Assembly (NCBI GenBank): GCA_013375455.1
Contig: JABXJT010000002.1
Span: 1-64,000, forward strand
Length of the DNA: 64,000 bases
Direction: 5' to 3'
Source: Candidatus Helarchaeota archaeon
GTDB lineage: Archaea > Asgardarchaeota > Lokiarchaeia > Helarchaeales > HEL-GB-A
Shown piece after piece: positions 54,257 to 63,418 of this stretch (positions are counted from its first letter, which is position 1; each line of letters begins with the position of its first letter). The notes beneath the pieces were generated by a model. The model searched no databases. It saw nothing but the letters and a program-made list of their open reading frames with translations, and was not told the origin of the DNA. The position numbers were made by a program, and so were the translations under genes.

Positions 54257-55446
54257 GTATAAAACTGAACGATATCACGATCCTGAACTTCATAGCTAAT
54301 TCCAACTTGTTTTTTTGAAACGTTTTTTCTGTCAAGTGGGTCGTGACGTGTAATTTTTGCATATTTAAAATTTTTAAGAAATTTATTGTGCAATCGTTTT
54401 GCCACATCTTCTACGACCGCACCTTTTGGCAGGATAATTGCTTTTGGAGAAGGATCTTTTCCAGGTTCTTTAGTATAGACGCGGATGACATCCACCCGCT
54501 TAAAAATTTCCCGCTTTAGATTGAGAATTCCTAAGCTCTTTAAGATAGAAATGGGTAAAATTTGAAATTGCTTAGAAAACCGTGTCGCTAGGGTACGGAA
54601 ATTCTCCTTTGAACCTTTGATATCACCTTTATTTGCCACTATCATCGCTGTTTTACTTTCAATCTTGTAATTGAGGGCATCTAAAACGTCATCGAGCTTA
54701 CAATTATCTGAAATCTTAACGATTGCATTGTGAATTTTCCGATCCAAGACGAGATCGACAATTTCTTTCCTATTTTGATCCTCCACTCTTTGTCCTTGAA
54801 CGATTACTACAATGCCCCCTTGCCCCGTTTTGGTAATGGTAACTGGGAGGTTTGGCATGTTCAATCGGATGTTCGCAGACTCCAACTCACTTATTATTAA
54901 GTCCATTTGCTCAATGGGGTCATTCTCGAGGTCAATGAGAATGATGACCGCGTCAGCGTTCCGGATGGCGCTCAAAATTTGGCGTCCATTCCCTCCTTTA
55001 ACATTCATGTGCTCAAACATGGCTGGCAGTTCAATTATTTGGATCAAAATGTCTTCATAGGGCATCATGCCGATGACTGGGAGTTGCGTGGTAAATGGAT
55101 AATCAGCGATTTCGGCTTCAACATTCGTCAAGGAGGTTAAAAGGGAACTTTTTCCCGAATTCGTGGTCCCTATAATCACCACTTGTCCAGCTCCTTCTTT
55201 CTTAATGCTAAAAGGGGAGGTGACAGCACTCCTACCTCGTTTACTTTTTTCAAGTTTTTTTTCTTGTTCATACTGGAGCTTGGATAGGCGCTTTTTTAAG
55301 TTATACAACAAATTTTCGGTGCCCTTGTGCTTCGGAACCAACGCAATGTATTCCCGGAGTGCTTTAATCTGCGCTTCGATGGAGCTAGCTTCCATGTATC
55401 GCTGCCGCGCTGCTACCGCCTCCGGAGATAAATTCGTGGGCACCAA
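54253..55446 (-). CDS. DRG/Rbg-like TGS-domain GTPase with altered G3 motif
   Basis: A 397-residue Obg-type GTPase. A helical N-terminus (1-85) is followed by G1 GTTNSGKSS (about 93-101), TTQLPVIGMM and G4 NKGD (about 271-274). A C-terminal TGS domain (about 320-396) ends VQDRDIVQFYT. The G3 motif, normally DLPG in DRG proteins, reads ELPAM here (about 140-144), so both the Mg-contacting Asp and the switch-II Gly are changed. GTP hydrolysis may be weak or regulated differently. It is coupled to the JAMM protease gene by a 4-base overlap. In eukaryotes DRG proteins work on ribosomes with the partner Dfrp. Confidence 0.85.
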   Translation of the reverse strand: MVPTNLSPEAVAARQRYMEASSIEAQIKALREYIALVPKHKGTENLLYNLKKRLSKLQYEQEKKLEKSKRGRSAVTSPFSIKKEGAGQVVIIGTTNSGKSSLLTSLTNVEAEIADYPFTTQLPVIGMMPYEDILIQIIELPAMFEHMNVKGGNGRQILSAIRNADAVIILIDLENDPIEQMDLIISELESANIRLNMPNLPVTITKTGQGGIVVIVQGQRVEDQNRKEIVDLVLDRKIHNAIVKISDNCKLDDVLDALNYKIESKTAMIVANKGDIKGSKENFRTLATRFSKQFQILPISILKSLGILNLKREIFKRVDVIRVYTKEPGKDPSPKAIILPKGAVVEDVAKRLHNKFLKNFKYAKITRHDPLDRKNVSKKQVGISYEVQDRDIVQFYT

Positions 55447-55513
55447 AGTTCACCAATTATGATTCGAGAATACCTTTATCTTTTATAAGGAGGGAATAAA
55501 TAAAAATTCTTAT

Positions 55514-55774
55514 ATGCATAATAAATGGCTTCACACGTGGTTTCTTGGAATTTGTTCAATTGTTCTAATTGCTCCCATTGCTGGGCTCATCGGATGGTTG
55601 ATCACAAATTCTTTAACGTGGTTTTGGATTCTTTTTTGGTTTTATGTAGCGAGTGGTATCATGTGTATCATCATCGATGCCATAAATCATTTGCGCTCAC
55701 ATCGTGGTTTATTTGAACACTCAAAGGGGTGCTATTCGCTCAAATTTTTTAAAAAAGAGGATGAAGAATCTTAA
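55514..55774 (+). CDS. Small two-TM membrane protein
   Basis: An 86-residue protein with two TM helices (about 8-32 and 36-58) and a polar C-terminus (HLRSHRGLFEHSKGCYSLKFFKKEDEES). No family is recognised. Its stop codon is adjacent to that of the convergent ABC permease gene. Confidence 0.6.
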   Translation: MHNKWLHTWFLGICSIVLIAPIAGLIGWLITNSLTWFWILFWFYVASGIMCIIIDAINHLRSHRGLFEHSKGCYSLKFFKKEDEES

Positions 55775-56989
55775 TTACTCATAGCGCAGTGCCTCAACTG
55801 GCTTGACGCTTGCAGCCCGCCAGGATGGAAATGCGCCAGCTATTGCTCCAATGCCTGCAGCCATCCCCAACCCTCCTGCAAAGATCCAAGGCTCAAGACT
55901 GTAGGCCAAGGGGAAACCATACATTTGGTGAATGACGCCGGTAAGTCCTAATATGGCGCCCAATGAGAAGAGACATCCCAGGATACCCCCAATCAGCGCG
56001 ATGAGCACTGCCTCCGTGATGAAGATCGTGAGGACATGGCTCCGCTTGCCACCAATGGATTTGACGATGCCAATTTCCCGGGTGCGCTCGATGACGGACA
56101 TCATGGTAGTATTTGTAATCATGAGTGCGCCAACCAGCAGGCTGATCGATCCGATGGCAAAGAGGACGGCAAAGATCATGCTATTAATTTGATCCGCCAT
56201 TGCTAGCATTTCCTCGCTCGTTGTGACTTCCGCATCGGGATATGCATCACGAATCGCTTGCGCAATAGCCATCGCATCATACCCATCCTCGATAGTTACC
56301 ATGAAGTATTGCACGTTATCCGTGCCCATTTCTTTTTGCATTATATCTAAAGTTGTATAGGCAAAACCCGCCATTATGAAAGAAATGTCAATTTGAAAAG
56401 CGGAAGTGATGCCTACTATCGTAAACTCATAAATAGTTCCACTCATCATACCTGTCATGATAATTGTATCGTTGATATTATAACCCAGGAGGTCGCTTGC
56501 TGACTCATCAATGAGCACGGGGTTTTCTATTCCCTTCGCTAGCGCAGTTATTAGATCATCTCCGGCAACTATGGTTATTCCATAGGCAGTTGTTAATTTA
56601 TTGGGCTCAACTCCTCCTAAGACTACATATTCCCCTTGCACTTGGACAAAGTCCTCAATCAATCCCACGGTGTCATTAATACCTTCTATCTGCTTAAGGA
56701 GGTTTCCTACTTCTTCGGGAACGGAGGGTCTTTGGGAAGAAACTTGAGAGGTAACCATCATTCCTCCCGCCATAAACTGACCAATTAAACTCGCGACTTG
56801 CTGTTCCATACCCACGCCGATGCTCATCAAGGCCACAAAGGTCATTATACCAATGGAGATCCCTAATACGGTTAAAAGGGTTCGAAATGCGCGAAACCGC
56901 ATACTACGTAACGCCATTTTGACAGAAAACGAGAAAATGCGCAAAGTATGTTGGAAACTTTTAAAATTCATCTTGCTTTCATCGACCAA
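55775..56989 (-). CDS. MacB/FtsX-type ABC transporter permease
   Basis: A 404-residue permease of the MacB-FtsX class. A cytosolic N-terminus leads to TM1 (about 30-60; RTLLTVLGISIGIMTFVALMSIGVG). An extracellular MacB-PCD-like domain follows (about 65-265). Three C-terminal TM helices lie at about 275-300, 325-352 and 365-388. The ERTREIGIVKSIGGKRSHVLTIF loop and the C-terminal RAASVKPVEALRYE are diagnostic. No cognate ATP-binding protein is adjacent, so it must recruit one encoded elsewhere. MacB-type systems export lipoproteins or peptides or transmit force to hydrolases. Confidence 0.9.
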   Translation of the reverse strand: MVDESKMNFKSFQHTLRIFSFSVKMALRSMRFRAFRTLLTVLGISIGIMTFVALMSIGVGMEQQVASLIGQFMAGGMMVTSQVSSQRPSVPEEVGNLLKQIEGINDTVGLIEDFVQVQGEYVVLGGVEPNKLTTAYGITIVAGDDLITALAKGIENPVLIDESASDLLGYNINDTIIMTGMMSGTIYEFTIVGITSAFQIDISFIMAGFAYTTLDIMQKEMGTDNVQYFMVTIEDGYDAMAIAQAIRDAYPDAEVTTSEEMLAMADQINSMIFAVLFAIGSISLLVGALMITNTTMMSVIERTREIGIVKSIGGKRSHVLTIFITEAVLIALIGGILGCLFSLGAILGLTGVIHQMYGFPLAYSLEPWIFAGGLGMAAGIGAIAGAFPSWRAASVKPVEALRYE

Positions 56990-57151
56990 GAGGGGATTCT
57001 TGCATTACCTTTTTTCTTCGTTGCATAAATTACTGAATAATAAAAGCAAATTTTCTTTATTATCTTATCGTAAAAGTGATATAAAAGTCAAAAAATAAAT
57101 ATATGCATCATAAATTGTAATTAACAGGATGATTTTCGCCGAAATTCCGGA

Positions 57152-59155
57152 GTGAAGATGAACTTAATGAAGAATTTTCGATTTAAAGCGAGTATAGGCT
57201 TGCTGATTATCATCATTCTCGCTCCATCATTTTTATTCTTTGAAGTTCCAATCAAAGCTCGTCCTCAATATTCTCCAATCTACCTGCAAGATAATGTTTT
57301 TATAGAGAATTCAATCAATATGCCAGAGAAATCTTCGCCCACTGATTTGATCAAACAAAAACTTTCTTTAAAATTCCAAGAACTCCTTAAAACGCAAAAT
57401 CTGACTCAACGCGTTTCCTGCTTCGTTCTTCTAAACGAACAGCCAACGGAAAGAATCGCGCGCCAAGTTGAAAGTAGCCTAATTCAGTACGATAGGGTTA
57501 CGCTACATAGAACCATCTATCAAGAGACTAAAAAAGTGACACTCCCCATACAGGATGCATTAATTTCTACCATATCTTCCTTAGGTGGAAAAATTCTTCA
57601 GAATTATGTCGTCATTAACGCCCTCCTTGTGGATATCCCTTTAAAAGCATTGCCCGATCTAGCTGAACTGTCCCAAATAGCAAGGATCGAACCGAATTAC
57701 AAGCTTCAGGTTCAATTGGATGTCAGCCAACTTGCCGTAACCAATACCACGGCACCCGGGTGGGATTACACGTATAATGGGACGGACGTAGTAGTGGCAG
57801 TTTTCGATACCGGCATTGATAAAGACCACCCTGCTTTAGTGGGCCGGGTCATAAACGAAAAAAGTTTCGTGGTGTCTGAGCCTTCACCGAATGATACCGA
57901 TGGACATGGAACCCACGTTGCAGGAATAATCGCTAGTACTAATACCACATATATGGGAATCGCACCAAATGCATCACTCGTTAATGTAAAAATAATGGAT
58001 ACCTCTGGTACGGGTGATACCTCACAACTCCTCAACGGACTCGAATGGTTATTAACGAATACCAGCCATAGTGCCGACGTGATTAATTTGAGTGCGGGGA
58101 CTATCGCTGAAACTGACGATGGAGATTCCACCCTGGCCAAATTAGTCGATGCCATCGTTTCGTCATACAACATCGTGTGGGTAAATGCGGCAGGAAACAC
58201 TGTCTCACGGATTGAGGTACCTGGAGATGCAATGAATTGCATTTCTGTCGCAAATTTCAATGATGGGGGCCTCTTGGACCCTTCAACTTGGACAATTGCT
58301 GGTACGAGTAGCCGGGGGCCTACTGCCGATGGGCGAAAAAAACCGGATGTCGCAGCACCAGGTACGCTTATCAAATCTTGTGAGGAAGGATCAATTGATT
58401 TTGTCGAAAAAAGCGGCACGAGCATGTCCGCTCCACACGTTGCCGGCGCTGCAGCGCTCATCTTACAATACCTTAGAACAAATAATCCTTCGCTCGGTTC
58501 GAGTTGGCATACACTCCTCACGAAAGGTATCCTATTGCATACTGCGTTAGATCTTGGGAGTCCAGGTTGGGACAATGCATTTGGTCATGGTGCCGTCGAT
58601 ATGGGGGCCGTGTGGAATTTCCTCCAATCGGGTGATTTCGAGGTGGGCACTTTAGTACCCTCCTATGGCATCTGTATCTACACGCTAAACGTTACCTCCC
58701 CACAATATGTAAACATTACGCTACTCTGGAATCGGGAAGCTTCTACCGATTGGGAATGGATTACTTTTAATGACTTGACAAATATTGATATGAGATTAGA
58801 AAATGCACAGAGCTACATCGAGGCCTATTCGACCAGCACGGTCGATAATATAGAACAAATTTCTTACAATGCCTCAGCCGGGCTTTACAATTTAATCATT
58901 GAGGCTGTTGATTTTAAAAGAAATGACGCGCAAGGTTATGCATTGCTCTCGAATTACCCTATAACCTTCCAAGAATTTATTCATACTTGGACTCCAACAG
59001 AAATCATAATTCTCGTGTCCGTTATTGGGATAATTGTCGTGGTCTTGGCTTACATTCTCCTCTGGCTCCGCGATAGGAAGTCCAAGCCTCCCCAAACTCA
59101 ACCTTCAAGTGAGTTATCATCTTGGCCGGAATGGCCGCAACAACCAGATTTCTAA
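57152..59155 (+). CDS. Membrane-anchored subtilisin-like serine protease (S8)
   Basis: A 667-residue exported protease. An N-terminal signal/TM segment (about 12-32) is followed by an I9-type propeptide region (about 85-190). The catalytic domain (about 195-480) has D219 in VFDTGIDKDHP, H252 in GHGTHVAG and S424 in GTSMSAPHVAGAAAL; the oxyanion Asn is in NAAGN. A beta-sandwich domain and a C-terminal TM helix (about 622-645, IIILVSVIGIIVVVLAYILLWL) with a short cytosolic Pro-rich tail complete it. It is therefore tethered outside the cell. The start is GTG at 57152 or ATG at 57158. Substrates might include surface proteins such as the giant protein upstream. Confidence 0.93.
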   Translation: MKMNLMKNFRFKASIGLLIIIILAPSFLFFEVPIKARPQYSPIYLQDNVFIENSINMPEKSSPTDLIKQKLSLKFQELLKTQNLTQRVSCFVLLNEQPTERIARQVESSLIQYDRVTLHRTIYQETKKVTLPIQDALISTISSLGGKILQNYVVINALLVDIPLKALPDLAELSQIARIEPNYKLQVQLDVSQLAVTNTTAPGWDYTYNGTDVVVAVFDTGIDKDHPALVGRVINEKSFVVSEPSPNDTDGHGTHVAGIIASTNTTYMGIAPNASLVNVKIMDTSGTGDTSQLLNGLEWLLTNTSHSADVINLSAGTIAETDDGDSTLAKLVDAIVSSYNIVWVNAAGNTVSRIEVPGDAMNCISVANFNDGGLLDPSTWTIAGTSSRGPTADGRKKPDVAAPGTLIKSCEEGSIDFVEKSGTSMSAPHVAGAAALILQYLRTNNPSLGSSWHTLLTKGILLHTALDLGSPGWDNAFGHGAVDMGAVWNFLQSGDFEVGTLVPSYGICIYTLNVTSPQYVNITLLWNREASTDWEWITFNDLTNIDMRLENAQSYIEAYSTSTVDNIEQISYNASAGLYNLIIEAVDFKRNDAQGYALLSNYPITFQEFIHTWTPTEIIILVSVIGIIVVVLAYILLWLRDRKSKPPQTQPSSELSSWPEWPQQPDF

Positions 59156-59159
59156 ATTT

Positions 59160-59780
59160 TTATTTGTTTTCGAGCCAACCATTAAGCAAGACTAGTTTTT
59201 CGAAAAAGAATGATTTTTGGGCGCTAATCTCCACGTGAAAGCCCTCCATTTTGAAGAGTTGGGACGATTTTGATATATTGGAAAGGCTAGATTGCACCAT
59301 TTGTATGAGACCAGCTGAATTCAAATATCTCTTACAATTTACAATGAAGGGATCTATCAAGTTCCGTCCAGATTTACCGCCATCCCACGCTCTTCCAAGC
59401 CAATCAGAGCGGTTCTGACTCGGCTTATTATTTTCGGGCAAATAAGGAGGGTTAAAAATGATGAGATCAAATTTTTCTCCCTCACGAATTGGTTCAAATA
59501 AATTTCCTAATCGAATTTCAACTTTATTTGTTAATTGATTAAGACTTACATTGGAACTTGCACATTCAACAGCTATCGGTGATATATCTGTTGCAACCAC
59601 CTTTCTAGCAGTTCGTGCTGCAAGTAATGCAATTAATCCACTCCCTGTTCCCAACTCCAATACTACATCCTCTGATTTTACTTTTAAATTTTCAGCGAGG
59701 AGATAAGTGTCGTCACTTGGTTCATAAACTCCTTTCTCAATCTTTATATGAAGTCCCTGATATTCAAAAATCGTTTCCAA
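59160..59780 (-). CDS. HemK/Mtq2-like N5-glutamine methyltransferase
   Basis: A 206-residue class I SAM methyltransferase with motif I VLELGTGSGLIALLAA (about 40-55) and the glutamine/adenine-recognition motif NPPYLPE (about 109-115). The archaeal/eukaryotic Mtq2 branch, with Trm112, methylates the GGQ glutamine of release factor RF1. Its location next to the Dim1 gene is a known archaeal arrangement. It is 2 bases from the Dim1 stop. Confidence 0.9.
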   Translation of the reverse strand: METIFEYQGLHIKIEKGVYEPSDDTYLLAENLKVKSEDVVLELGTGSGLIALLAARTARKVVATDISPIAVECASSNVSLNQLTNKVEIRLGNLFEPIREGEKFDLIIFNPPYLPENNKPSQNRSDWLGRAWDGGKSGRNLIDPFIVNCKRYLNSAGLIQMVQSSLSNISKSSQLFKMEGFHVEISAQKSFFFEKLVLLNGWLENK

Positions 59781-59782
59781 TT

Positions 59783-60664
59783 TTAATCGTCCTTCAATGC
59801 CCTGATAAATTGATACAATTCATGGAACTGTTGTAAAGATAACCGAAAAACCCGTTCGTGCGCTAATGAATGATTCGCAAGCTTGGTTTTTTGTAATACG
59901 GTAGGATCAGTCTGCTTAAGGTAAAGCCCTAAGGCTCGCTTTATGCTTTTATTACGGAAGGAGAACAGGTGGCGCACGAACTCGAAGAACCCATTCACGT
60001 CTTCAAGCTGAATGGGCGGCTCATGTGGCGTTAAACGAATCAATGTGGATTCTACTTTTGGCATCGGGTAAAAATAGTCCCTTGGAATGGATTTTAGGTA
60101 CTCCACATTTGCATAATACGATACGCCCAAGGTGATTCGACCATAATTCTTGGAACCAGGCGTCGCCGTCATTCGTGTAGCAAACTCTTTTTGGTAACTC
60201 AGTATGGAAAGTGCATAAGATGACTGAATGATCTTGAAAGTTAATGGCGAGGATATTTTATAAGGCGTATTTGAGACTACCTTCATTCCTTCGAAAATCT
60301 TGGAATCTAACTTCAATATGTCTTCTGATATAATTTCTATGTTATCAAAAGATGCCAATTCCTCATGAAGAACTTCAACTAACTTCGGATCAACCTCAAC
60401 GGCAGTCACTTTCTTGGCTTTCTCAGCTAAATATTTCGTTAACGTTCCCAGTCCCGCACCAATTTCCACAACTACATCCTCATTAGTGATGTTAGAATAT
60501 TGAAGGTGCCATTGAATTAACTTAGGATCTATTACGAAATTCTGGGAATAACTCTTGAACGCTCGCAAGTCATAGTTTTTTAGAATCCGTTTTGTTTCAG
60601 ATAGAAGCTGACTCCTTGTAATGTTAATGATTTTTCCCCCTACTTTTTGATCACGAAGCCACAT
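59783..60664 (-). CDS. rsmA: Dim1/RsmA 16S rRNA dimethyladenosine transferase
   Basis: A 293-residue KsgA/Dim1 enzyme that dimethylates two adenosines at the 3' end of 16S rRNA. Motifs are YSQNFVIDPKLI, VVEIGAGLGTLTKYLAEKAKKV, AVEVDPKL and the catalytic NTPYKISS. The C-terminal domain has FPMPKVESTLIRLTP-type residues (YPMPKVESTLIRL). The start overlaps the end of Pus10 by 14 bases. Confidence 0.94.
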   Translation of the reverse strand: MWLRDQKVGGKIINITRSQLLSETKRILKNYDLRAFKSYSQNFVIDPKLIQWHLQYSNITNEDVVVEIGAGLGTLTKYLAEKAKKVTAVEVDPKLVEVLHEELASFDNIEIISEDILKLDSKIFEGMKVVSNTPYKISSPLTFKIIQSSYALSILSYQKEFATRMTATPGSKNYGRITLGVSYYANVEYLKSIPRDYFYPMPKVESTLIRLTPHEPPIQLEDVNGFFEFVRHLFSFRNKSIKRALGLYLKQTDPTVLQKTKLANHSLAHERVFRLSLQQFHELYQFIRALKDD

Positions 60665-62012
60665 CTAATACGTCCAATTCCAATACGGAAAGCTTGGTAT
60701 TCAACAATTCACTAAGATTGGGTTGAGTACGCCCCTCATCTCCTGAAACGAGTTCTTTCACATAACAACCGCCTTGGCATCTCACAACAATTTCTAATTT
60801 TCTGGGTTCTTTTAGAGTAGTTTTAAACTCATAAACTTTTTTAATTCGCAATTTATCCGCCCGACGATGCAGGACTCTCTGAGGTGTCTTTTGCTGAATG
60901 ATTGCCCCCGTGAGCGCTTCATCGGCTTGTTTCGCTGCCTCTAGAGTAATTTCATCCTGAGTTTCAACAAGCATCCGATACGTTTTTTCTTTTACTTGTG
61001 CGAGAGCCTTAATATTACGGATTGTCACTCGATCTGACCATCCAAGATCCATAACTTCGATATTACCCTCAGCAAATTCATTGATTTGATTTTGTAATTT
61101 TTTTAAATCTAAAAGACGCTTCTTTGGCTCTTTGATTTCGACAACGAATGGCCTTCCAGTTCCAAGCATCCGCGCGTCAATGTCTTCACGCCCCGCTCCA
61201 TGAAATTTATACTCTGTTCCACCAGCGGCTTTTAAAACAGGTTCTGCAATAAAAACTTCTACGGAATGCTCATATCGGAGTCCCGTTCCATTGCATTCTT
61301 CACAGCCTTCGCCCTCACAATTCCAACAGACCCACCGCGTCTGTGAAATGCCTCGCTTTAATTTTTTATATCGTCCATAGACGAAGAGCGGATTCACTTG
61401 TAATTCGATTTCCTGCGATACGGGATTAATAACCGCCACCACATCCGGTGATTCGAAACTGACTTCCTTTTCAGTAGTTTGAAGTCGCTTACCTATCTCT
61501 CGATTCAATTCGGCCTTGATTGACTCCCCAAACTCAATATTGAACTCCGCTCTAAAATTATCTTCTCGTTCGATAATACCTGCAGGAACTCGTGTTCCAA
61601 TCAAAAAGGTATTAAATTCTAGTTTTGCTAATCGTTTTTGAATCAATTCTTTGAATTCATCAAATTTATCCATAAATCCTCCACAAATATAACAGGGAGT
61701 GGGCGAATCCACATCAATCCCAAATTGTTTTAATGTAGCGATGGCTGGTTGAAACGCTCCATGATCCGCCAGAGTTTTTAAAAATTCAATTGCTTCAATG
61801 TCCTCTTCCTTTTCCTTAAGTTTACTACCAGTAAGTGTGAGATATAATTTGAGACTTTTTCCTCTTTCTGAGTTAGTCATATTACGTCCTAACAGCGCAA
61901 ATTGCCTTCCAAGGCAACTGTCACATAAACCATACTTCATTAACAGCTGCCTGGCGGATTGAGCGATCGATGCCATTAATTCCGTTGGTAGATTTGGCTT
62001 TTCATTCTTCAC
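60651..62012 (-). CDS. pus10: Pus10, archaeal tRNA pseudouridine synthase
   Basis: A 453-residue enzyme that makes pseudouridine 54 and 55 in archaeal tRNA. The N-terminal zinc/THUMP-like part has CDSCLGRQFALLGRNMTNSERG and CYICGGFMDKF. The catalytic part has the Asp within GREDIDARMLGTGRPFVVEI and the C-terminal YKVK-type QGGCYVKELVSGDEGRTQPNLSELL. It is the first gene of a Pus10-Dim1-HemK operon on the minus strand. Confidence 0.95.
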   Translation of the reverse strand: MKNEKPNLPTELMASIAQSARQLLMKYGLCDSCLGRQFALLGRNMTNSERGKSLKLYLTLTGSKLKEKEEDIEAIEFLKTLADHGAFQPAIATLKQFGIDVDSPTPCYICGGFMDKFDEFKELIQKRLAKLEFNTFLIGTRVPAGIIEREDNFRAEFNIEFGESIKAELNREIGKRLQTTEKEVSFESPDVVAVINPVSQEIELQVNPLFVYGRYKKLKRGISQTRWVCWNCEGEGCEECNGTGLRYEHSVEVFIAEPVLKAAGGTEYKFHGAGREDIDARMLGTGRPFVVEIKEPKKRLLDLKKLQNQINEFAEGNIEVMDLGWSDRVTIRNIKALAQVKEKTYRMLVETQDEITLEAAKQADEALTGAIIQQKTPQRVLHRRADKLRIKKVYEFKTTLKEPRKLEIVVRCQGGCYVKELVSGDEGRTQPNLSELLNTKLSVLELDVLDVAS

Positions 62013-62126
62013 TTTATCCTCAACAATAATCTCAGTGAGCTATAATAATGAGTTTTAATTTAAAATTTCATCCTTAAGATAAGATTTTTTTACATGATCT
62101 CACATTAATTATTTGAAACATTTTTG

Positions 62127-62202
62127 GCAAAATGAAATATCAATATCAAAATGAAATATCTATGTCAAAATGAAATATCTATGTCAAAATGAAATATCTA
62201 CC
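62127..62202. repeat. Four tandem copies of a 19-bp unit
   Basis: The unit TCAAAATGAAATATCTATG is repeated head to tail, two copies exact and two with 2-4 changes, and ends 20 bases before the ATG of the longin-like gene. It occupies the promoter and leader of this gene, in the gap between divergent genes. Confidence 0.85.
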
Positions 62203-62222
62203 TCTTATTTATAGGAGTTCGA

Positions 62223-62987
62223 ATGGAAATTCAACCACCACCAGACCTTTTAAGCTGGATTCTTATTATTACAGCTAGTGCAGTTATTATTGTGATGTAC
62301 ATCTACCTCAAGTATTTTCGAGGGCGAGCCATCCGTAAGTTGAGTGCTGCTCATATAAAATCCCAAATCGGAGATCTCACAAATCTTTCCCATGTATTAG
62401 TCATATTTAAGGGGAGCGGTATATCGATATTCTCACAGACCTTTGGATACGAAAGTTTGGACGCTACTCTCACGTCGGGACTTCTGGACGCCATAAATGC
62501 TTTAGGAACCTCTATTGGTGCAAAGGGCAAACTAAGGCGCCTTGAATACGAACAGTACCAGATACTGATTCACGATGGGAAAAGAATCCGCGGGGTCGTT
62601 ATGTGCCGGGACCGCCCCTCTTCGTTTCTCGAAGACGCTTTAACAGTTTTCGTGAAGAGATTTGAAAATAAATATGCTGGGAAGCTTTTAGAGTGGAATA
62701 ATGACATAACGCCTTTTGAAACCGCCGTCGAATTGGTGGATGATTGTTTTGCAACTGCCCTCATCTATCCAATGACAGTAATGTGGGAAGGTGAAAACTT
62801 AGAAGAACTCACTGATTTAGAAATAAAAATGCTCAAAATTGCCAAGGATGTCTGCTTGAAGAAGGAAACTTTCCTCATTCCAGAGATTCTGGAAATCTTG
62901 AAAGAGAAACTCAAAAAATCCCCTGATAGACTTTTAGCCATCCTCTATGACCTTTATAAAAGACAATACTTCATTTCACTAACCTAA
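62223..62987 (+). CDS. Membrane-anchored longin/roadblock-like protein
   Basis: A 254-residue protein with one TM helix (about 10-33; LLSWILIITASAVIIVMYIYL) and a basic segment (KYFRGRAIRKL), so the rest is cytosolic. Residues ~50-170 form an alpha/beta domain: HVLVIFKGSGISIFSQ, DATLTSGLLDAINALG, LRRLEYEQYQILIHDG, RGVVMCRDRPS. A helical C-terminus (about 195-254) follows. It aligns along its whole cytosolic part with the last ~230 residues of the protein at 39811-42897, including SGV/I..FS and D.TL.SG.L.AI. The first ATG at 62223 follows AGGAG. Function is unknown; recruitment of a partner to the membrane is inferred. Confidence 0.8.
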   Translation: MEIQPPPDLLSWILIITASAVIIVMYIYLKYFRGRAIRKLSAAHIKSQIGDLTNLSHVLVIFKGSGISIFSQTFGYESLDATLTSGLLDAINALGTSIGAKGKLRRLEYEQYQILIHDGKRIRGVVMCRDRPSSFLEDALTVFVKRFENKYAGKLLEWNNDITPFETAVELVDDCFATALIYPMTVMWEGENLEELTDLEIKMLKIAKDVCLKKETFLIPEILEILKEKLKKSPDRLLAILYDLYKRQYFISLT

Positions 62988-63085
62988 ACTTAAAAATCCG
63001 TTTGTTTCGCTCCCTTTTCTTTAAGAGTAAGCTTTTTATGCATCTCAATCTTTATAAAAATAATTATCCACGAGGCGATGCAAAA

Positions 63086-63388
63086 ATGGTGCGCAAAAGC
63101 CATGGACTGAAGTCAAGACACTGCAGGAATATATTTCGGAAAAAGGTTCGGCAAAAAGGAATGCCCGCTTTAGGGCGATATTTAGTAAAATACGAGGTAG
63201 GAAATAAAGTTGACCTGATCATTGACCCTAGCATCCATAAGGGTCAGCCCCACTACAAATATCATGGAAAAACTGGGACCATCGTGGAAAAACGCGGACG
63301 TGCGTATGTCGTTCAATTAAAGGTTGGAAAAAAGGATTTCCATATAATCTCTCGTCCGGAGCACATGCGCTTTCGATCCGAGAAATGA
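63086..63388 (+). CDS. rpl21e: Ribosomal protein eL21
   Basis: A 100-residue eL21 protein, opening VRKSHGLKSRHCRNIFRKKVRQKGM and continuing GNKVDLIIDPSIHKGQPHYKYHGKTGTIVEKRGRAYVVQLKVGKK. The frame is open upstream to a TTG at 63002, but homologues begin with MVRKSHG, and GAGGCGAT lies before the ATG at 63086, so I take that start. eL21-Rpo4 is a conserved archaeal pair. Confidence 0.95.
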   Translation: MVRKSHGLKSRHCRNIFRKKVRQKGMPALGRYLVKYEVGNKVDLIIDPSIHKGQPHYKYHGKTGTIVEKRGRAYVVQLKVGKKDFHIISRPEHMRFRSEK

Positions 63389-63418
63389 TTCAGTTAATTT
63401 AAACGTTTGGTGAAATGA

